The notes below the pieces were generated by a model that worked only from the letters and a program-made list of their open reading frames with translations, was not told the DNA's origin and made no database searches. Below, in pieces: positions 34,519 to 42,870 of a DNA stretch of 64,000 nt. Both the position numbers and the translations under genes were made by a program. Position 1 is the first letter of the stretch; every line of letters begins with the position of its first letter. Origin of the DNA: CAYNRA01 sp046293395 (GTDB lineage: Bacteria; Bacteroidota; Bacteroidia; Cytophagales; Spirosomataceae); the NCBI GenBank assembly GCA_046293395.1, contig JBKBOU010000002.1, positions 62,001 to 126,000 of the forward strand, in the 5' to 3' direction.

Positions 34519-35148
34519 ATGAAAAAACAGAAATTTTATGTCGTTTGGCAAGGACGATCTACGGGCATTTTTAGTACCTGGGAATCCTGCAAAGAACAAG
34601 TTGAAAACGTAGAAGGGGCTCAATATAAGTCATTTGAATCACGCGAAGAAGCCGAAAAAGCGTTGGAAGACGGTTTTTATAAGACGATTGCCAAAAAGAA
34701 AAAACGAGAAGCGGGTGCGCAGAATCAAACAATCGCGTATCCAACACAGCACGCCTTGGTTGTGGATGCTGCCTGGAACACCAAAACAGGCGATATGGAA
34801 TACCAAGGTAGGCATCTCCAATCCGGACAATTGCTATTCAAAAAAGGGCCTTTTCACGATGCGACCAATAATATTGGTGAATTTCTTGCCATTGTTCACG
34901 CATTGGCATTGGCACAAAAAGGAAATCTTGGCAATATTCCTATTTATTCTGATTCATTAACGGCTATCAGCTGGGTAAAAAGGAAAAAAGCAAATACAAA
35001 ATTAGTGGCAACAGACAGAAATAAAGACGTTTTTGAGTTGATACAACGCGCAGAAAATTGGCTGAATAGCCAAACATTCGCGAATCCGGTTCTCAAATGG
35101 GTAACAGAACAATGGGGTGAAAATCCAGCAGACTTTGGACGAAAATAA
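34519..35148 (+). CDS. rnhA: ribonuclease HI with viroplasmin-type N-terminal domain
   Basis: A 209-residue RNase H that would cut RNA in RNA-DNA hybrids. Residues 1-55 form the small hybrid-binding/Caulimovirus VI domain (KFYVVWQGRSTGIFSTWESC, YKSFESREEAEKAL). The catalytic domain has the acidic residues in ALVVDAAWN (Asp), NNIGEFLAI (Glu), YSDSLTAISW (Asp) and the C-terminal ENPADFGRK. This two-domain form is common in Bacteroidota. It begins 3 bases after the Ddl-like gene, and its stop overlaps the ATG of the methyltransferase by one base (TAATG), so the three genes are almost surely one unit. Confidence 0.93.
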   Translation: MKKQKFYVVWQGRSTGIFSTWESCKEQVENVEGAQYKSFESREEAEKALEDGFYKTIAKKKKREAGAQNQTIAYPTQHALVVDAAWNTKTGDMEYQGRHLQSGQLLFKKGPFHDATNNIGEFLAIVHALALAQKGNLGNIPIYSDSLTAISWVKRKKANTKLVATDRNKDVFELIQRAENWLNSQTFANPVLKWVTEQWGENPADFGRK

Positions 35149-35879
35149 TGGCAAAGCGACAAAAAAAATCCTTTTTTCAATTCAAAAAATTCACGGTACA
35201 TCAAGATAGAACAGCCATGAAGGTTTGTACAGATGCCTGCGTTTTGGGAGCCATCAGTGAATTTACAGACCCAACGTACCTTCTCGATATTGGTACAGGT
35301 ACAGGATTATTGTCGTTGATGGTCGCGCAGAAGTATCCAGAAAGCAAGATAAAAAGTATCGAATTAGAACCAGAGGCAGCGAACCAAGCGAAAGAAAACG
35401 CAAAAAGAAGCCCATTCGCACATCAAATTGAGGTAGAAAACACATCATTTCAATCCTTCATAGAAAACAAGGAAAACCAATTTACGGGAGTCATTTGCAA
35501 CCCTCCTTTTTACGTAAATGACTTACAATCAACGAATAATAAAAAAAATGTGGCTCATCACCAGACGACACTCCGGTTTGAGGAACTTGCATTTGGCATT
35601 CAAAAAATACTTAAACCAGGCGGAGTAAGTTGGATTTTGCTTCCACCCGTTGAAATGGAGAAGCTTTCAAGTATCTTTGCGGAGCGTTTCTTTTTCAGGA
35701 CGCGCTCAATCACCTTATCACATCAAGTAGATATGCCTGTGATTCGGGAGATAAGCTGTTTTGAGCGGCGAGAAAAAGAAGTTCCTTTCCAAACAGAAGC
35801 TATTTCCATTTTTCATCGAGATGGCACATATACATCACGATTTGTAGAAGCTTTGAAAGAATATTATCTAATTTTTTAG
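35148..35879 (+). CDS. trmN6: tRNA1(Val) (adenine(37)-N6)-methyltransferase
   Basis: A 243-residue SAM-dependent methyltransferase of the YfiC/TrmN6 type, which modifies A37 of tRNA-Val. SAM motif I is LLDIGTGTGLLSLMVA (residues 45-60) with the acidic end IELEPEA; the target-base motif is NPPF (118-121). The N-terminal FQFKKFTVHQDRTAMKVCTDACVLGA is the family signature that separates it from rRNA methylases. Its start overlaps the RNase H stop by one base. E. coli YfiC is about the same size (245 residues). Confidence 0.9.
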   Translation: MAKRQKKSFFQFKKFTVHQDRTAMKVCTDACVLGAISEFTDPTYLLDIGTGTGLLSLMVAQKYPESKIKSIELEPEAANQAKENAKRSPFAHQIEVENTSFQSFIENKENQFTGVICNPPFYVNDLQSTNNKKNVAHHQTTLRFEELAFGIQKILKPGGVSWILLPPVEMEKLSSIFAERFFFRTRSITLSHQVDMPVIREISCFERREKEVPFQTEAISIFHRDGTYTSRFVEALKEYYLIF

Positions 35880-35934
35880 ACATTTGTATTTGAACGCCTT
35901 ATTTACACTTAATCAGGACGTTTGAAAAAAGAAA

Positions 35935-36897
35935 ATGAGCATGGAGAATATAGAAATCAGTGTATTAATTCCTTTGTACAATGAGGCGGAGTCGCTTCCG
36001 GAACTACACGATTGGATTGTAAAAGTAATGCAAGAGCATCGGTTTAGCTACGAAATCCTTTTCGTAGATGACGGAAGTACAGACGCCTCGTGGTCTGTTA
36101 TTTGTGATTTAAAGGCAAGAAACCCACAGGTTCGCGGTTTCCGTTTTTTGCGAAATAACGGCAAAACTGCTGCCCTACAAACAGGTTTTAACTGTAGTAG
36201 AGGAGGCGTAGTCATTACAATGGACGCAGATTTACAAGACAGCCCAGAGGAAATCCCGGATTTATTCCGGATGATAACCCAAGAAGGTTTTGATGTTGTT
36301 TCAGGTTGGAAAAAGAAGCGATACGATCCACTCAGTAAAACACTACCTACCAAGTTGTTCAATGCCGTTACGCGTAAAATTTCAGGTGTTCACTTACACG
36401 ATTTTAATTGTGGCTTGAAGGCGTACAAATCAAAAGTAGTCAAAAACATTTTAATTTATGGCGAAATGCACCGGTACATTCCTGTCATAGCGAAATGGAA
36501 TGGATTTGGTAAGATTGGAGAAAAAATTGTGCAACACCAAGCAAGAAAATACGGCTCAACTAAATTTGGTTTTGACCGTTTTATCAACGGATTTTTGGAT
36601 TTACTTTCCATTACTTTTTTACACAAATTTGGACGAAGACCCATGCACTTTTTTGGAACATTGGGAATAGCCTCCTTTTTCTTTGGTACATTGGCCACGA
36701 TTACTCTTTTGTTTGTCAAGTTGTATAATATTTGGACAAATCAAGCGTACCGAGATGTGACGAGTAATCCCCTCTTTTTTTTAGCTCTTTTAGCTATTGT
36801 TGTTGGTGTTCAACTCTTCTTAGCTGGCTTTATTGGCGAATTATCCGTGAAGCATTCCATTACAAAAGACGAGTATGTAGTCGGTGAAGAAGTATAA
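35935..36897 (+). CDS. membrane-bound family 2 glycosyltransferase (DPM1/GtrB-like)
   Basis: A 320-residue polyprenyl-phosphate glycosyltransferase. The GT-A domain has VLIPLYNEAESLPE, FVDDGSTDASW, the DADLQDSPEEI metal-binding region and a GCT-type GLKAYKS acceptor loop. Two transmembrane helices at the C terminus (IASFFFGTLATITLLFVKLY and LFFLALLAIVVGVQLFLAGF) are the mark of the GtrB/DPM1 class. It would load a sugar onto undecaprenyl phosphate for modification of a surface glycan. No GtrA-like flippase or other glycan gene is adjacent; a terminator follows directly. Confidence 0.9.
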   Translation: MSMENIEISVLIPLYNEAESLPELHDWIVKVMQEHRFSYEILFVDDGSTDASWSVICDLKARNPQVRGFRFLRNNGKTAALQTGFNCSRGGVVITMDADLQDSPEEIPDLFRMITQEGFDVVSGWKKKRYDPLSKTLPTKLFNAVTRKISGVHLHDFNCGLKAYKSKVVKNILIYGEMHRYIPVIAKWNGFGKIGEKIVQHQARKYGSTKFGFDRFINGFLDLLSITFLHKFGRRPMHFFGTLGIASFFFGTLATITLLFVKLYNIWTNQAYRDVTSNPLFFLALLAIVVGVQLFLAGFIGELSVKHSITKDEYVVGEEV

Positions 36898-36920
36898 AAT
36901 CTTCTTTTAATTGATAGATG

Positions 36921-36958
36921 AAATGACCGTTTACTAAAAATAAACGGTCATTTTTTTT
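36921..36958 (+). terminator. intrinsic terminator after glycosyltransferase
   Basis: A perfect 13-bp stem AAATGACCGTTTA/TAAACGGTCATTT (36921-36933 and 36941-36953), 7-base loop, then five Ts. Confidence 0.85.
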
Positions 36959-37023
36959 ATATTTCTTGAAAAATCAAGTTAAGTTTCAGAAATTGCAGGA
37001 AGTCTCAAAACATACAAATTAAC

Positions 37024-37572
37024 ATGCAAAAAGTCTGCTTAACACGCCTATTTATCTTATTCACCTTTTTTCCATTTGTTCATACGTTTGCAGGAGAGAG
37101 GACTCCGTTTTCAAGTCAGTCCCTTCAAGGCACATGGGTTATCACGAAACTTGAGAGTAAAATCGTTCTTGATGGCGAAGAAAGTACACAAGAATATTTT
37201 AAAAACGGGAACAATCACTCAAAACTTACTTTCATGCCAAACGGACAGTTTGAAGCCATCGAAATGAGAGCGCCTCAACAGAACGGAAAATTAGAAACCT
37301 CTTCTTTCTCAGGCGTTTATTCCTTAGAAGAAAAGACGGGAAAAATTAGTTTACAATTCAAAGACCCTTCGGACAGCCAAGTAATTCATCTATTTTTTAA
37401 AGTCCAAGCAACTGCTGAAGGTATTGCATTACTGGTGGACAAAGAAGAATTGTTTCAGTCAATGGACTATATTTCTGCCAAAGACAGCTTCATGCAAACA
37501 TTCAATGAACTATTCAAGCAATCTGTGCAGAGCTATTCAACGCACTATATTTTGCGTAAATCTTATCAGTAA
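37024..37572 (+). CDS. exported lipocalin-like hypothetical protein
   Basis: A 182-residue protein with a signal peptide (MQKVCLTRLFILFTFFPFVHTFAG). The mature part reads SLQGTWVITKLES..LTFMPNGQFEAIEM, the pattern of a single lipocalin-like beta-barrel domain as found in many Bacteroidota exported proteins. It has no lipobox Cys, so it is probably soluble in the periplasm. No function is assigned. The convergent rarA gene ends 4 bases away, so any terminator must lie inside coding sequence. Confidence 0.65.
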   Translation: MQKVCLTRLFILFTFFPFVHTFAGERTPFSSQSLQGTWVITKLESKIVLDGEESTQEYFKNGNNHSKLTFMPNGQFEAIEMRAPQQNGKLETSSFSGVYSLEEKTGKISLQFKDPSDSQVIHLFFKVQATAEGIALLVDKEELFQSMDYISAKDSFMQTFNELFKQSVQSYSTHYILRKSYQ

Positions 37573-37576
37573 AACC

Positions 37577-38857
37577 CTACTTATACCAATCTTTCCATAG
37601 CTGGTCTAACCGACTAGCTATTTCTTTTTCACGGGAATTGTCTGCGGGCGCGTAAATGTTCGTCCCTTTCAACTCGTCAGGCATAAAATTCTGTTTGGCA
37701 AAATTTCCTTTGAAACCGTGGCTGTACAAATAACCGTCTCCGTATCCTAAATCTTTCATTAGTTTGGTTGGTGCATTTCTAAGAGCCAATGGAACCGGCA
37801 AATCACTTGTCTCTTTCGCCAGTGCGATTGCCTTATCAACAGCCAAATAAGTAGAGTTTGACTTTGGCGAACTAGCCAAATACACAATTGCTTCCGCCAA
37901 AATTAGGCGACTTTCAGGCTTTCCAATCATTTTTACAGCATCAAAGCAATTTTTAGCTAAAATCAAGGCCGTTGGATTCGCTAAACCAATGTCTTCAGCT
38001 GCCAAAATTAGTAACCTACGTGCGATAAAAGTATCTTCTTCGCCACCGTTCCACATTCTACCAAACCAATACAGCGCTGCGTGTGGGTCTGAACCTCGAA
38101 CAGATTTAATAAATGCGGAAATGATGTCATAATGCTGCTCCCCAGATTTGTCGTATTTCACCGCATTTTTTTGAACAATTTCTTCAACGAGCGCATCGGA
38201 AATCGTGATTATCTGCTCTGACCATTGGGACATCGCCACGATTTCCAATAAATTTAGCAACTTTCTTGCATCACCACCTGACAAACGGAGCAAAGCAGCT
38301 GCACTTTCTACTTGAAATTCTTTCGTTTTAAGAAATACATCCGTCCTAATGGCACGATGCAGCAATCCTTCCAATTCTGTTATTTCGAGTGGTTCTAGCA
38401 CATAAATTTGACATCTGGAGAGCAAAGCGGCATTGATTTCAAAAGAAGGATTCTCTGTTGTTGCGCCAATGAGTGTGATTTGTCCTTTTTCGACAGCCAA
38501 TAAAAGCGAATCCTGTTGAGACTTAGAAAAACGATGGATTTCATCGATGAAGAGAACGGGAGGGAACAATCCATCCGCTTTTTGAATGACCTCCCTCAAC
38601 TCTTTTACACCAGCACTGATGGCACTCAAGGCGACAAAAGGCCGTTTGAGTGCTTGTGCAATCAATAAAGCAAGGGACGTTTTGCCGACGCCCGGGGGTC
38701 CCCAGAGAATCAAAGACCGAATCATTTTATTCTCGATGGCACGCCTCAGCGGTTTTTCTGGGGACAGAATAGCTTTTTGACCAATAAAATCTGCGAGAGA
38801 AAGAGGTCTCATTCGCTCAGAAAGTGGTTCATTTATGGAGTAAATCGCATCAGACAT
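37577..38857 (-). CDS. rarA: replication-associated recombination ATPase RarA/MgsA
   Basis: A 426-residue AAA+ ATPase related to clamp loaders, which acts at stalled replication forks. The N terminus PLSERMRPLSLADFIGQKAIL is the family signature. Walker A is GPPGVGKTS, Walker B LFIDEIHRFSKSQQD, sensor 1 GATTENPSFEIN. A C-terminal tetramerisation domain ends with NFAKQNFMPDELKGTNIY. It is separated from the upstream non-coding region by 380 bases, and its 3' end nearly meets the convergent lipocalin-like gene. Confidence 0.96.
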   Translation of the reverse strand: MSDAIYSINEPLSERMRPLSLADFIGQKAILSPEKPLRRAIENKMIRSLILWGPPGVGKTSLALLIAQALKRPFVALSAISAGVKELREVIQKADGLFPPVLFIDEIHRFSKSQQDSLLLAVEKGQITLIGATTENPSFEINAALLSRCQIYVLEPLEITELEGLLHRAIRTDVFLKTKEFQVESAAALLRLSGGDARKLLNLLEIVAMSQWSEQIITISDALVEEIVQKNAVKYDKSGEQHYDIISAFIKSVRGSDPHAALYWFGRMWNGGEEDTFIARRLLILAAEDIGLANPTALILAKNCFDAVKMIGKPESRLILAEAIVYLASSPKSNSTYLAVDKAIALAKETSDLPVPLALRNAPTKLMKDLGYGDGYLYSHGFKGNFAKQNFMPDELKGTNIYAPADNSREKEIASRLDQLWKDWYK

Positions 38858-38973
38858 AGGAATAAAAAAGGAAAGACACGTGCATTTCGTGTATAAAAAA
38901 GCATTTCATCACCAATTATTGCAGAATATCCCCTATTTTGGAAAATGGGTGTATCAAAAATTCAAATATAATG

Positions 38974-39094
38974 TAAATTTGTGTACTAAATTGTTACAAT
39001 AAGTGACGGACTGAAAAGTCAACAGCTCGTAACAATAGAGGTTTTGAGTTAGATAAACAAAATAGTCCAGGGATTTTCCTTGGACTATTTTTCT
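38974..39094 (+). ncRNA. possible small structured RNA or leader/attenuator
   Basis: A TAAATTTG box (38974-38981, matching TANNTTTG, but no TTTG at the usual 19-base spacing) would start a transcript near 38988 that ends in an intrinsic terminator at 39059-39091, giving about 105 bases with no coding potential. It can fold with an 8-bp outer stem ATTGTTAC/GTAACAAT (38990-38997 with 39029-39036) enclosing a GACT-GAAA-AGTC hairpin (39009-39020). GGACT at 39008-39012 could also pair with AGTCC (39064-39068) of the terminator's left arm, which would let it act as an antiterminator. It does not match 6S, SRP or another RNA that I recognise. The space from 38858 to 39237 has no gene otherwise. Confidence 0.4.
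39059..39091 (+). terminator. intrinsic terminator of the RNA candidate
   Basis: An 11-bp stem AAAATAGTCCA/TGGACTATTTT (39059-39069 and 39081-39091), 11-base loop, then TTCTTTT. No gene ends just upstream on the plus strand, so something untranslated is being ended here. Confidence 0.75.
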
Positions 39095-39237
39095 TTTAAG
39101 TACAAAAATCTATAATTTTTTATTGAAAAAATTGGATTAATCGTGAAATAATTTTAATTTCAGAATTGAACAGTACCTTTTCTTGACCTACTTCTTGGTA
39201 TTGTATCATTTCTTTCACCCTATTAATTCCAAATTCT

Positions 39238-39675
39238 ATGACGACAGTTCAACAACTCCTAAGCAAAAAAAAGGAACAACACGAAGTATTTTCCGTTGAG
39301 CCCACAACACTTGTTATTGACGCACTCCAGCTGATGGCTGATAAGAACATCGGAGTTGTTGTTGTGCTTGAACAGGGTAATCTTGTAGGTATTTTTTCAG
39401 AACGTGATTACGCAAGAAAAGGGGTTATTCAAGGTCGTCAGGCAGCTACAACGCGCATACTGGATGTCATGACCTCCTCTGTTTTTACAGTTACACCCGA
39501 TAAAACCATACGAGATTGTATGAGCTTGATGAGCAGTCATAAATTTCGTCATTTACCTGTTATGCAAGGTGAAAAAGTCGTCGGTGTATTAAGTATCAGT
39601 GATATCGTCACACAGATTATATCAGAACAAACAGAGCATATTCAGTACCTTGAAAGTTATATTTCTGGAACTTAA
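39238..39675 (+). CDS. CBS-domain protein
   Basis: A 145-residue protein made of two CBS motifs (residues about 10-68 and 75-135), with IGVVVVLEQGNLVGIFSERDYARK and FRHLPVMQGEKVVGVLSISDIV as the core strands. CBS pairs form a Bateman module that binds adenosyl ligands (AMP, ATP, SAM) and regulates an attached or separate protein. No effector domain is attached. It stands alone between the RNA candidate and glgB; the partner is unknown. Confidence 0.9.
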   Translation: MTTVQQLLSKKKEQHEVFSVEPTTLVIDALQLMADKNIGVVVVLEQGNLVGIFSERDYARKGVIQGRQAATTRILDVMTSSVFTVTPDKTIRDCMSLMSSHKFRHLPVMQGEKVVGVLSISDIVTQIISEQTEHIQYLESYISGT

Positions 39676-39879
39676 ACAACTGTTTGACTGCATTTTTTCC
39701 GTTTTTGAAGACTCGTTTTCAGTCGAAAAAGGTTTATTTTGAGTTGTGAAGGTATAATTTTAAAGCCTCATCTGGGAAAAAAATCATTCCTTTTTATTTG
39801 TAAAATTTCACGTAAACAGCTTCCAAAACTTTTGACTGCTTGTATGTGAGTTCAAAAAATATCAATATCTTGCAAAAAG

Positions 39880-39908
39880 ATAGCGGGTTGCGTTTGTGTG
39901 CCCGCTAT
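39880..39908 (+). other. hairpin in the glgB leader
   Basis: ATAGCGGG/CCCGCTAT (39880-39887 and 39901-39908), an 8-bp perfect stem with a 13-base loop, 21 bases before the glgB ATG. There is no T run, so it is not a terminator; it may affect message stability or translation. The rest of the space from 39676 shows nothing that I can support. Confidence 0.5.
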
Positions 39909-39929
39909 TAACCAAAAACAAGTTAACCT

Positions 39930-41900
39930 ATGGCAAAAAAGAAAACAGTTGCACCTGAAGACACGCAACCTGTTGCATCAACTCCCGTTTTCCAGGCAGT
40001 TGAACCCTACACACTATTTACTGATTTTGACATTCACTTATTCCAATCAGGAAAACATTACAAGTTGTACGAAAAAATGGGCTCTCATGTGGTTCAAAAC
40101 CAAGGAGTTACAGGTACATATTTCGCAGTTTGGGCACCGAATGCTGCCTCCGTACACGTCATCGGAAATTTCAATGGTTGGAATGACGAATCGCATGGTT
40201 TATATCCAAGATGGGATGGCTCTGGTATTTGGGAAGGTTGGATTCAACAAATTGGAAATGGCGAGGTCTATAAATATTCCATTGTTACGAATAATGGAGG
40301 AGGAAAATTAGAAAAAGGAGACCCGTATGCGCTTCGCTGGGAAATCCCTCCACAAACCGCTTCTATTATTTGGGATACTTGGTACGAATGGGATGACCAA
40401 GATTGGATGAAGAAAAGAGGAAGTAAAAATGCATTGACTTCACCGATTTCTGTGTATGAAATCCATCTTGGTTCTTGGAAGAGAGACCCTTCTAATCCAG
40501 AAAGACGCCTCACCTACCGTGAAATTGCAGATACATTGGTTCCTTACGTAAAAGAAATCGGCTTTACGCATGTTGAGTTTATGCCTGTCATGCAGCACCC
40601 GTATGAACCTTCTTGGGGCTACCAAATTACAGGATATTTTGCTGCCTCAAGCCAGTTTGGAACTCCGCAAGACTTCATGTATTTGGTTGAACAATTGCAT
40701 AAAAATGACATTGGTGTACTTTTAGACTGGGTTCCATCGCATTATCCAGGTGATGCACATGGTATTTACCGTTTTGATGGCACAGCCTTGTACGAACACG
40801 AAGACCCAAGAGAAGGCTATCATCCTGACTGGAAAAGCTATATTTTCAACTATGGTCGCTATGAAGTTCGCTCGTTTTTAATTAGCAATGCATTGTTTTG
40901 GCTAGATAGATTCCATGCAGACGGGCTACGTGTTGATGCTGTTGCTTCAATGTTGTATCGAGATTATTCCCGTAATGCAGGAGAATGGATTCCGAATGTA
41001 TTTGGTGGACGAGAAAACCTGGAAGTCATCTCTTTGTTCAAAGAATTAAACGAAATTATTTACAAGGAATTTCCTGATACACAGACTATTGCGGAAGAAT
41101 CAACGGCTTTCCCTGGGGTTTCAAGACCTGTTTATACAGGCGGTTTGGGCTTTGGAATGAAATGGATGATGGGCTGGATGAACGATACGCTTCGGTATTT
41201 TGCCAAAGACCCCATGTACAGAAAATGGCACCAAGATGACTTGACATTCAGTACAGTTTATGCGTTTTCAGAAAATTTCATGCTCCCTTTGTCTCATGAC
41301 GAAGTGGTGTATGGCAAAGGTTCCCTTCTAACCAAGATGCCGGGAGATGATTGGCGTAAATTTGCCAATTTACGCTTGCTATTCTCGTATATGTTTACCC
41401 ATCCAGGGTCAAAACTCGTATTTATGGGAGGTGAATTTGGACAACGCGAAGAGTGGAATTTCCAAAATAGCTTGGATTGGCATTTGTTAGACCAAGAATC
41501 TCACAAAGGAATGGCGCGATTGATGCAAGGTTTGAACCAATTGTATAAATCTGAACCTGCACTTTTTGATAAACAGTTCAGTCACGAAGGTTTTGAGTGG
41601 ATTGATACCACAGACAGAGAAAACAGTGTTGTTTATTATAGCAGAAAAGGATTCCAGGAAGCAGATAATTTATACATTATCTTGAATTTAACGCCTGTTC
41701 CACACTATAATTACCGAGTAGGTGTAGCAGAAGAAGGTGTTTACACAGAGGTATTCAATTCAGATTCGTCTGAATACTGGGGAAGCGGTGTAGTGAACCA
41801 GAATAAAAAATCGGAGACACTGCCTTGGCACGGAAAATCGTATTCAATGGAAATATCGCTACCACCACTTGGAGCGGCTATTTTCAAGCTGAAGAAATAA
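39930..41900 (+). CDS. glgB: 1,4-alpha-glucan branching enzyme
   Basis: A 656-residue cytoplasmic GH13 branching enzyme, which forms alpha-1,6 branches in glycogen. The N-terminal CBM48 domain (residues about 60-150) includes GTYFAVWAPNAASVHVIGNFN; the barrel has GVLLDWVPSHYPGD, the nucleophile Asp in DGLRVDAVASML, the acid Glu in IAEESTAFPGVSRP, and LSHDEVVYGKGSLL. The PGSKLVFMGGEFGQREEWN segment is the family signature. The length fits the shorter eukaryote-like GlgB form. No other glycogen gene is beside it; together with the amylase and maltose phosphorylase genes at 14-21 kb it shows active glucan metabolism. Confidence 0.95.
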   Translation: MAKKKTVAPEDTQPVASTPVFQAVEPYTLFTDFDIHLFQSGKHYKLYEKMGSHVVQNQGVTGTYFAVWAPNAASVHVIGNFNGWNDESHGLYPRWDGSGIWEGWIQQIGNGEVYKYSIVTNNGGGKLEKGDPYALRWEIPPQTASIIWDTWYEWDDQDWMKKRGSKNALTSPISVYEIHLGSWKRDPSNPERRLTYREIADTLVPYVKEIGFTHVEFMPVMQHPYEPSWGYQITGYFAASSQFGTPQDFMYLVEQLHKNDIGVLLDWVPSHYPGDAHGIYRFDGTALYEHEDPREGYHPDWKSYIFNYGRYEVRSFLISNALFWLDRFHADGLRVDAVASMLYRDYSRNAGEWIPNVFGGRENLEVISLFKELNEIIYKEFPDTQTIAEESTAFPGVSRPVYTGGLGFGMKWMMGWMNDTLRYFAKDPMYRKWHQDDLTFSTVYAFSENFMLPLSHDEVVYGKGSLLTKMPGDDWRKFANLRLLFSYMFTHPGSKLVFMGGEFGQREEWNFQNSLDWHLLDQESHKGMARLMQGLNQLYKSEPALFDKQFSHEGFEWIDTTDRENSVVYYSRKGFQEADNLYIILNLTPVPHYNYRVGVAEEGVYTEVFNSDSSEYWGSGVVNQNKKSETLPWHGKSYSMEISLPPLGAAIFKLKK

Positions 41901-41910
41901 GCAGAAAACA

Positions 41911-41943
41911 AAAAAGCTATCTGAAAACAGATAGCTTTTTTTA
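41911..41943. terminator. bidirectional terminator between glgB and rplT
   Basis: A perfect 13-bp stem AAAAAGCTATCTG/CAGATAGCTTTTT (41911-41923 and 41928-41940) with a 4-base loop and T runs on both strands. It serves the two convergent units. Confidence 0.85.
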
Positions 41944-41960
41944 TGATTCACGGAGAATCC

Positions 41961-42305
41961 TTATTTTACTTTATCAACAATCGCTTTGAAAGCTTCAGGA
42001 TGATTTAGAGCTAAATCAGCTAAAACTTTTCTGTTTAGTTCGATTCCAGACTTGGCTAATTTATCCATGAAAACAGAATAAGACAAGCCGTTCATTCTAG
42101 TTGCTGCGTTGATACGAACAATCCAGAGTCTGCGGAAACTTCTTTTCTTTTGTTTACGACCGATGTACGCGTAAACGAGACCTTTTTCAACTGCATTTTT
42201 GGCAACAGTCCATACGTTTTTACGACGACCGAAATACCCTTTCGCTAGTTTAAGAATTTTTTTTCTTCTTGCTTTTGAAGCAACGTGATTGACACTACGT
42301 GGCAT
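41961..42305 (-). CDS. rplT: 50S ribosomal protein L20
   Basis: 114 residues, the normal length, starting MPRSVNHVASKARRKKIL with the basic N-terminal extension that reaches into 23S rRNA, and containing GYFGRRKNVWTVAKNAV. L20 is needed early in large-subunit assembly. It lies 85 bases downstream of rpmI on the same strand. In other bacteria L20 represses its own operon through the mRNA leader; the unusually long 85-base gap here could hold such a site, but no pseudoknot was recognised. Confidence 0.98.
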   Translation of the reverse strand: MPRSVNHVASKARRKKILKLAKGYFGRRKNVWTVAKNAVEKGLVYAYIGRKQKKRSFRRLWIVRINAATRMNGLSYSVFMDKLAKSGIELNRKVLADLALNHPEAFKAIVDKVK

Positions 42306-42390
42306 AATTTTGTACGTTTTTTGACTACGGCGGGCTAATTGCCTCTTTTATGGCCGATTGTCGGGTGAAACAAGGGAACCTTACGCGAAA

Positions 42391-42585
42391 TTACGCGTGG
42401 ATTAAAGCTTTGATTCTACTTTCATCTTGTGGACTTACTAAAGTCGAAGATGCAAGTACTCTCTTACGCTTTGTTGACTTTTTAGTCAAAATGTGGCTGT
42501 GGAATGCGTGTTTACGCTTGATTTTTCCGGTGCCTGTTAGTTTGAAGCGTTTTTTCGCTCCTGAGTTTGTCTTTTGCTTTGGCAT
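42391..42585 (-). CDS. rpmI: 50S ribosomal protein L35
   Basis: 64 residues, the normal length, starting MPKQKTNSGAKKRFKLTGTG, with an Arg/Lys-rich middle part (KIKRKHAFHSHILTKKSTKR). It is the first gene of the rpmI-rplT pair. The usual upstream partner infC (and thrS) is absent: the next gene upstream is the divergent dnaE. A promoter-like element lies just before it. Confidence 0.98.
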   Translation of the reverse strand: MPKQKTNSGAKKRFKLTGTGKIKRKHAFHSHILTKKSTKRKRVLASSTLVSPQDESRIKALIHA

Positions 42586-42611
42586 CGTACTAAACAGGTT
42601 TAAAATGTATG

Positions 42612-42641
42612 AAAAAGTAAATAGGATGCAAATTTCGCAAA
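42612..42641 (-). promoter_or_regulatory. candidate promoter of rpmI-rplT
   Basis: On the minus strand TTTG (42638-42641) is followed after 18 bases by TACTTTTT (42612-42619), close to TTTG-N19-TANNTTTG. The leader to the rpmI ATG would be about 20 bases. It supports transcription of the pair without infC. Confidence 0.45.
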
Positions 42642-42797
42642 TTTTTATAACATATCCTATATCTCACTTCTTATTTTCATTTTATTCCATTTGTAACCCA
42701 ACTACCTTCATCATCCACAAGAAAAAGACCTATTTTCGTTTCATCTCCTTGGTCATCAATCATCTAGCATTCCTTTGGGAATTATGGCTACTTTCTC

Positions 42798-42828
42798 TTT
42801 CATTTTCCTTGTTATCCTTCTAATTTTG
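42798..42828 (+). promoter_or_regulatory. promoter of dnaE
   Basis: TAATTTTG (42821-42828) fits TANNTTTG, and TTTC (42798-42801; consensus TTTG) lies exactly 19 bases upstream. The start, near 42835, leaves about 36 bases before the ATG at 42871, so the longer frame from 42775 cannot be fully transcribed from here. Confidence 0.6.
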
Positions 42829-42870
42829 CAGTTCATTCCTTTCGTCAATCTATGCCTTTCCCTACTTCTT

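Noticed and set aside
38974..39094. 6S RNA or SRP RNA
   Set aside because: Too short for 6S and without its central bubble; no GGAAGCAGC-type SRP loop. Kept only as an unclassified RNA candidate.
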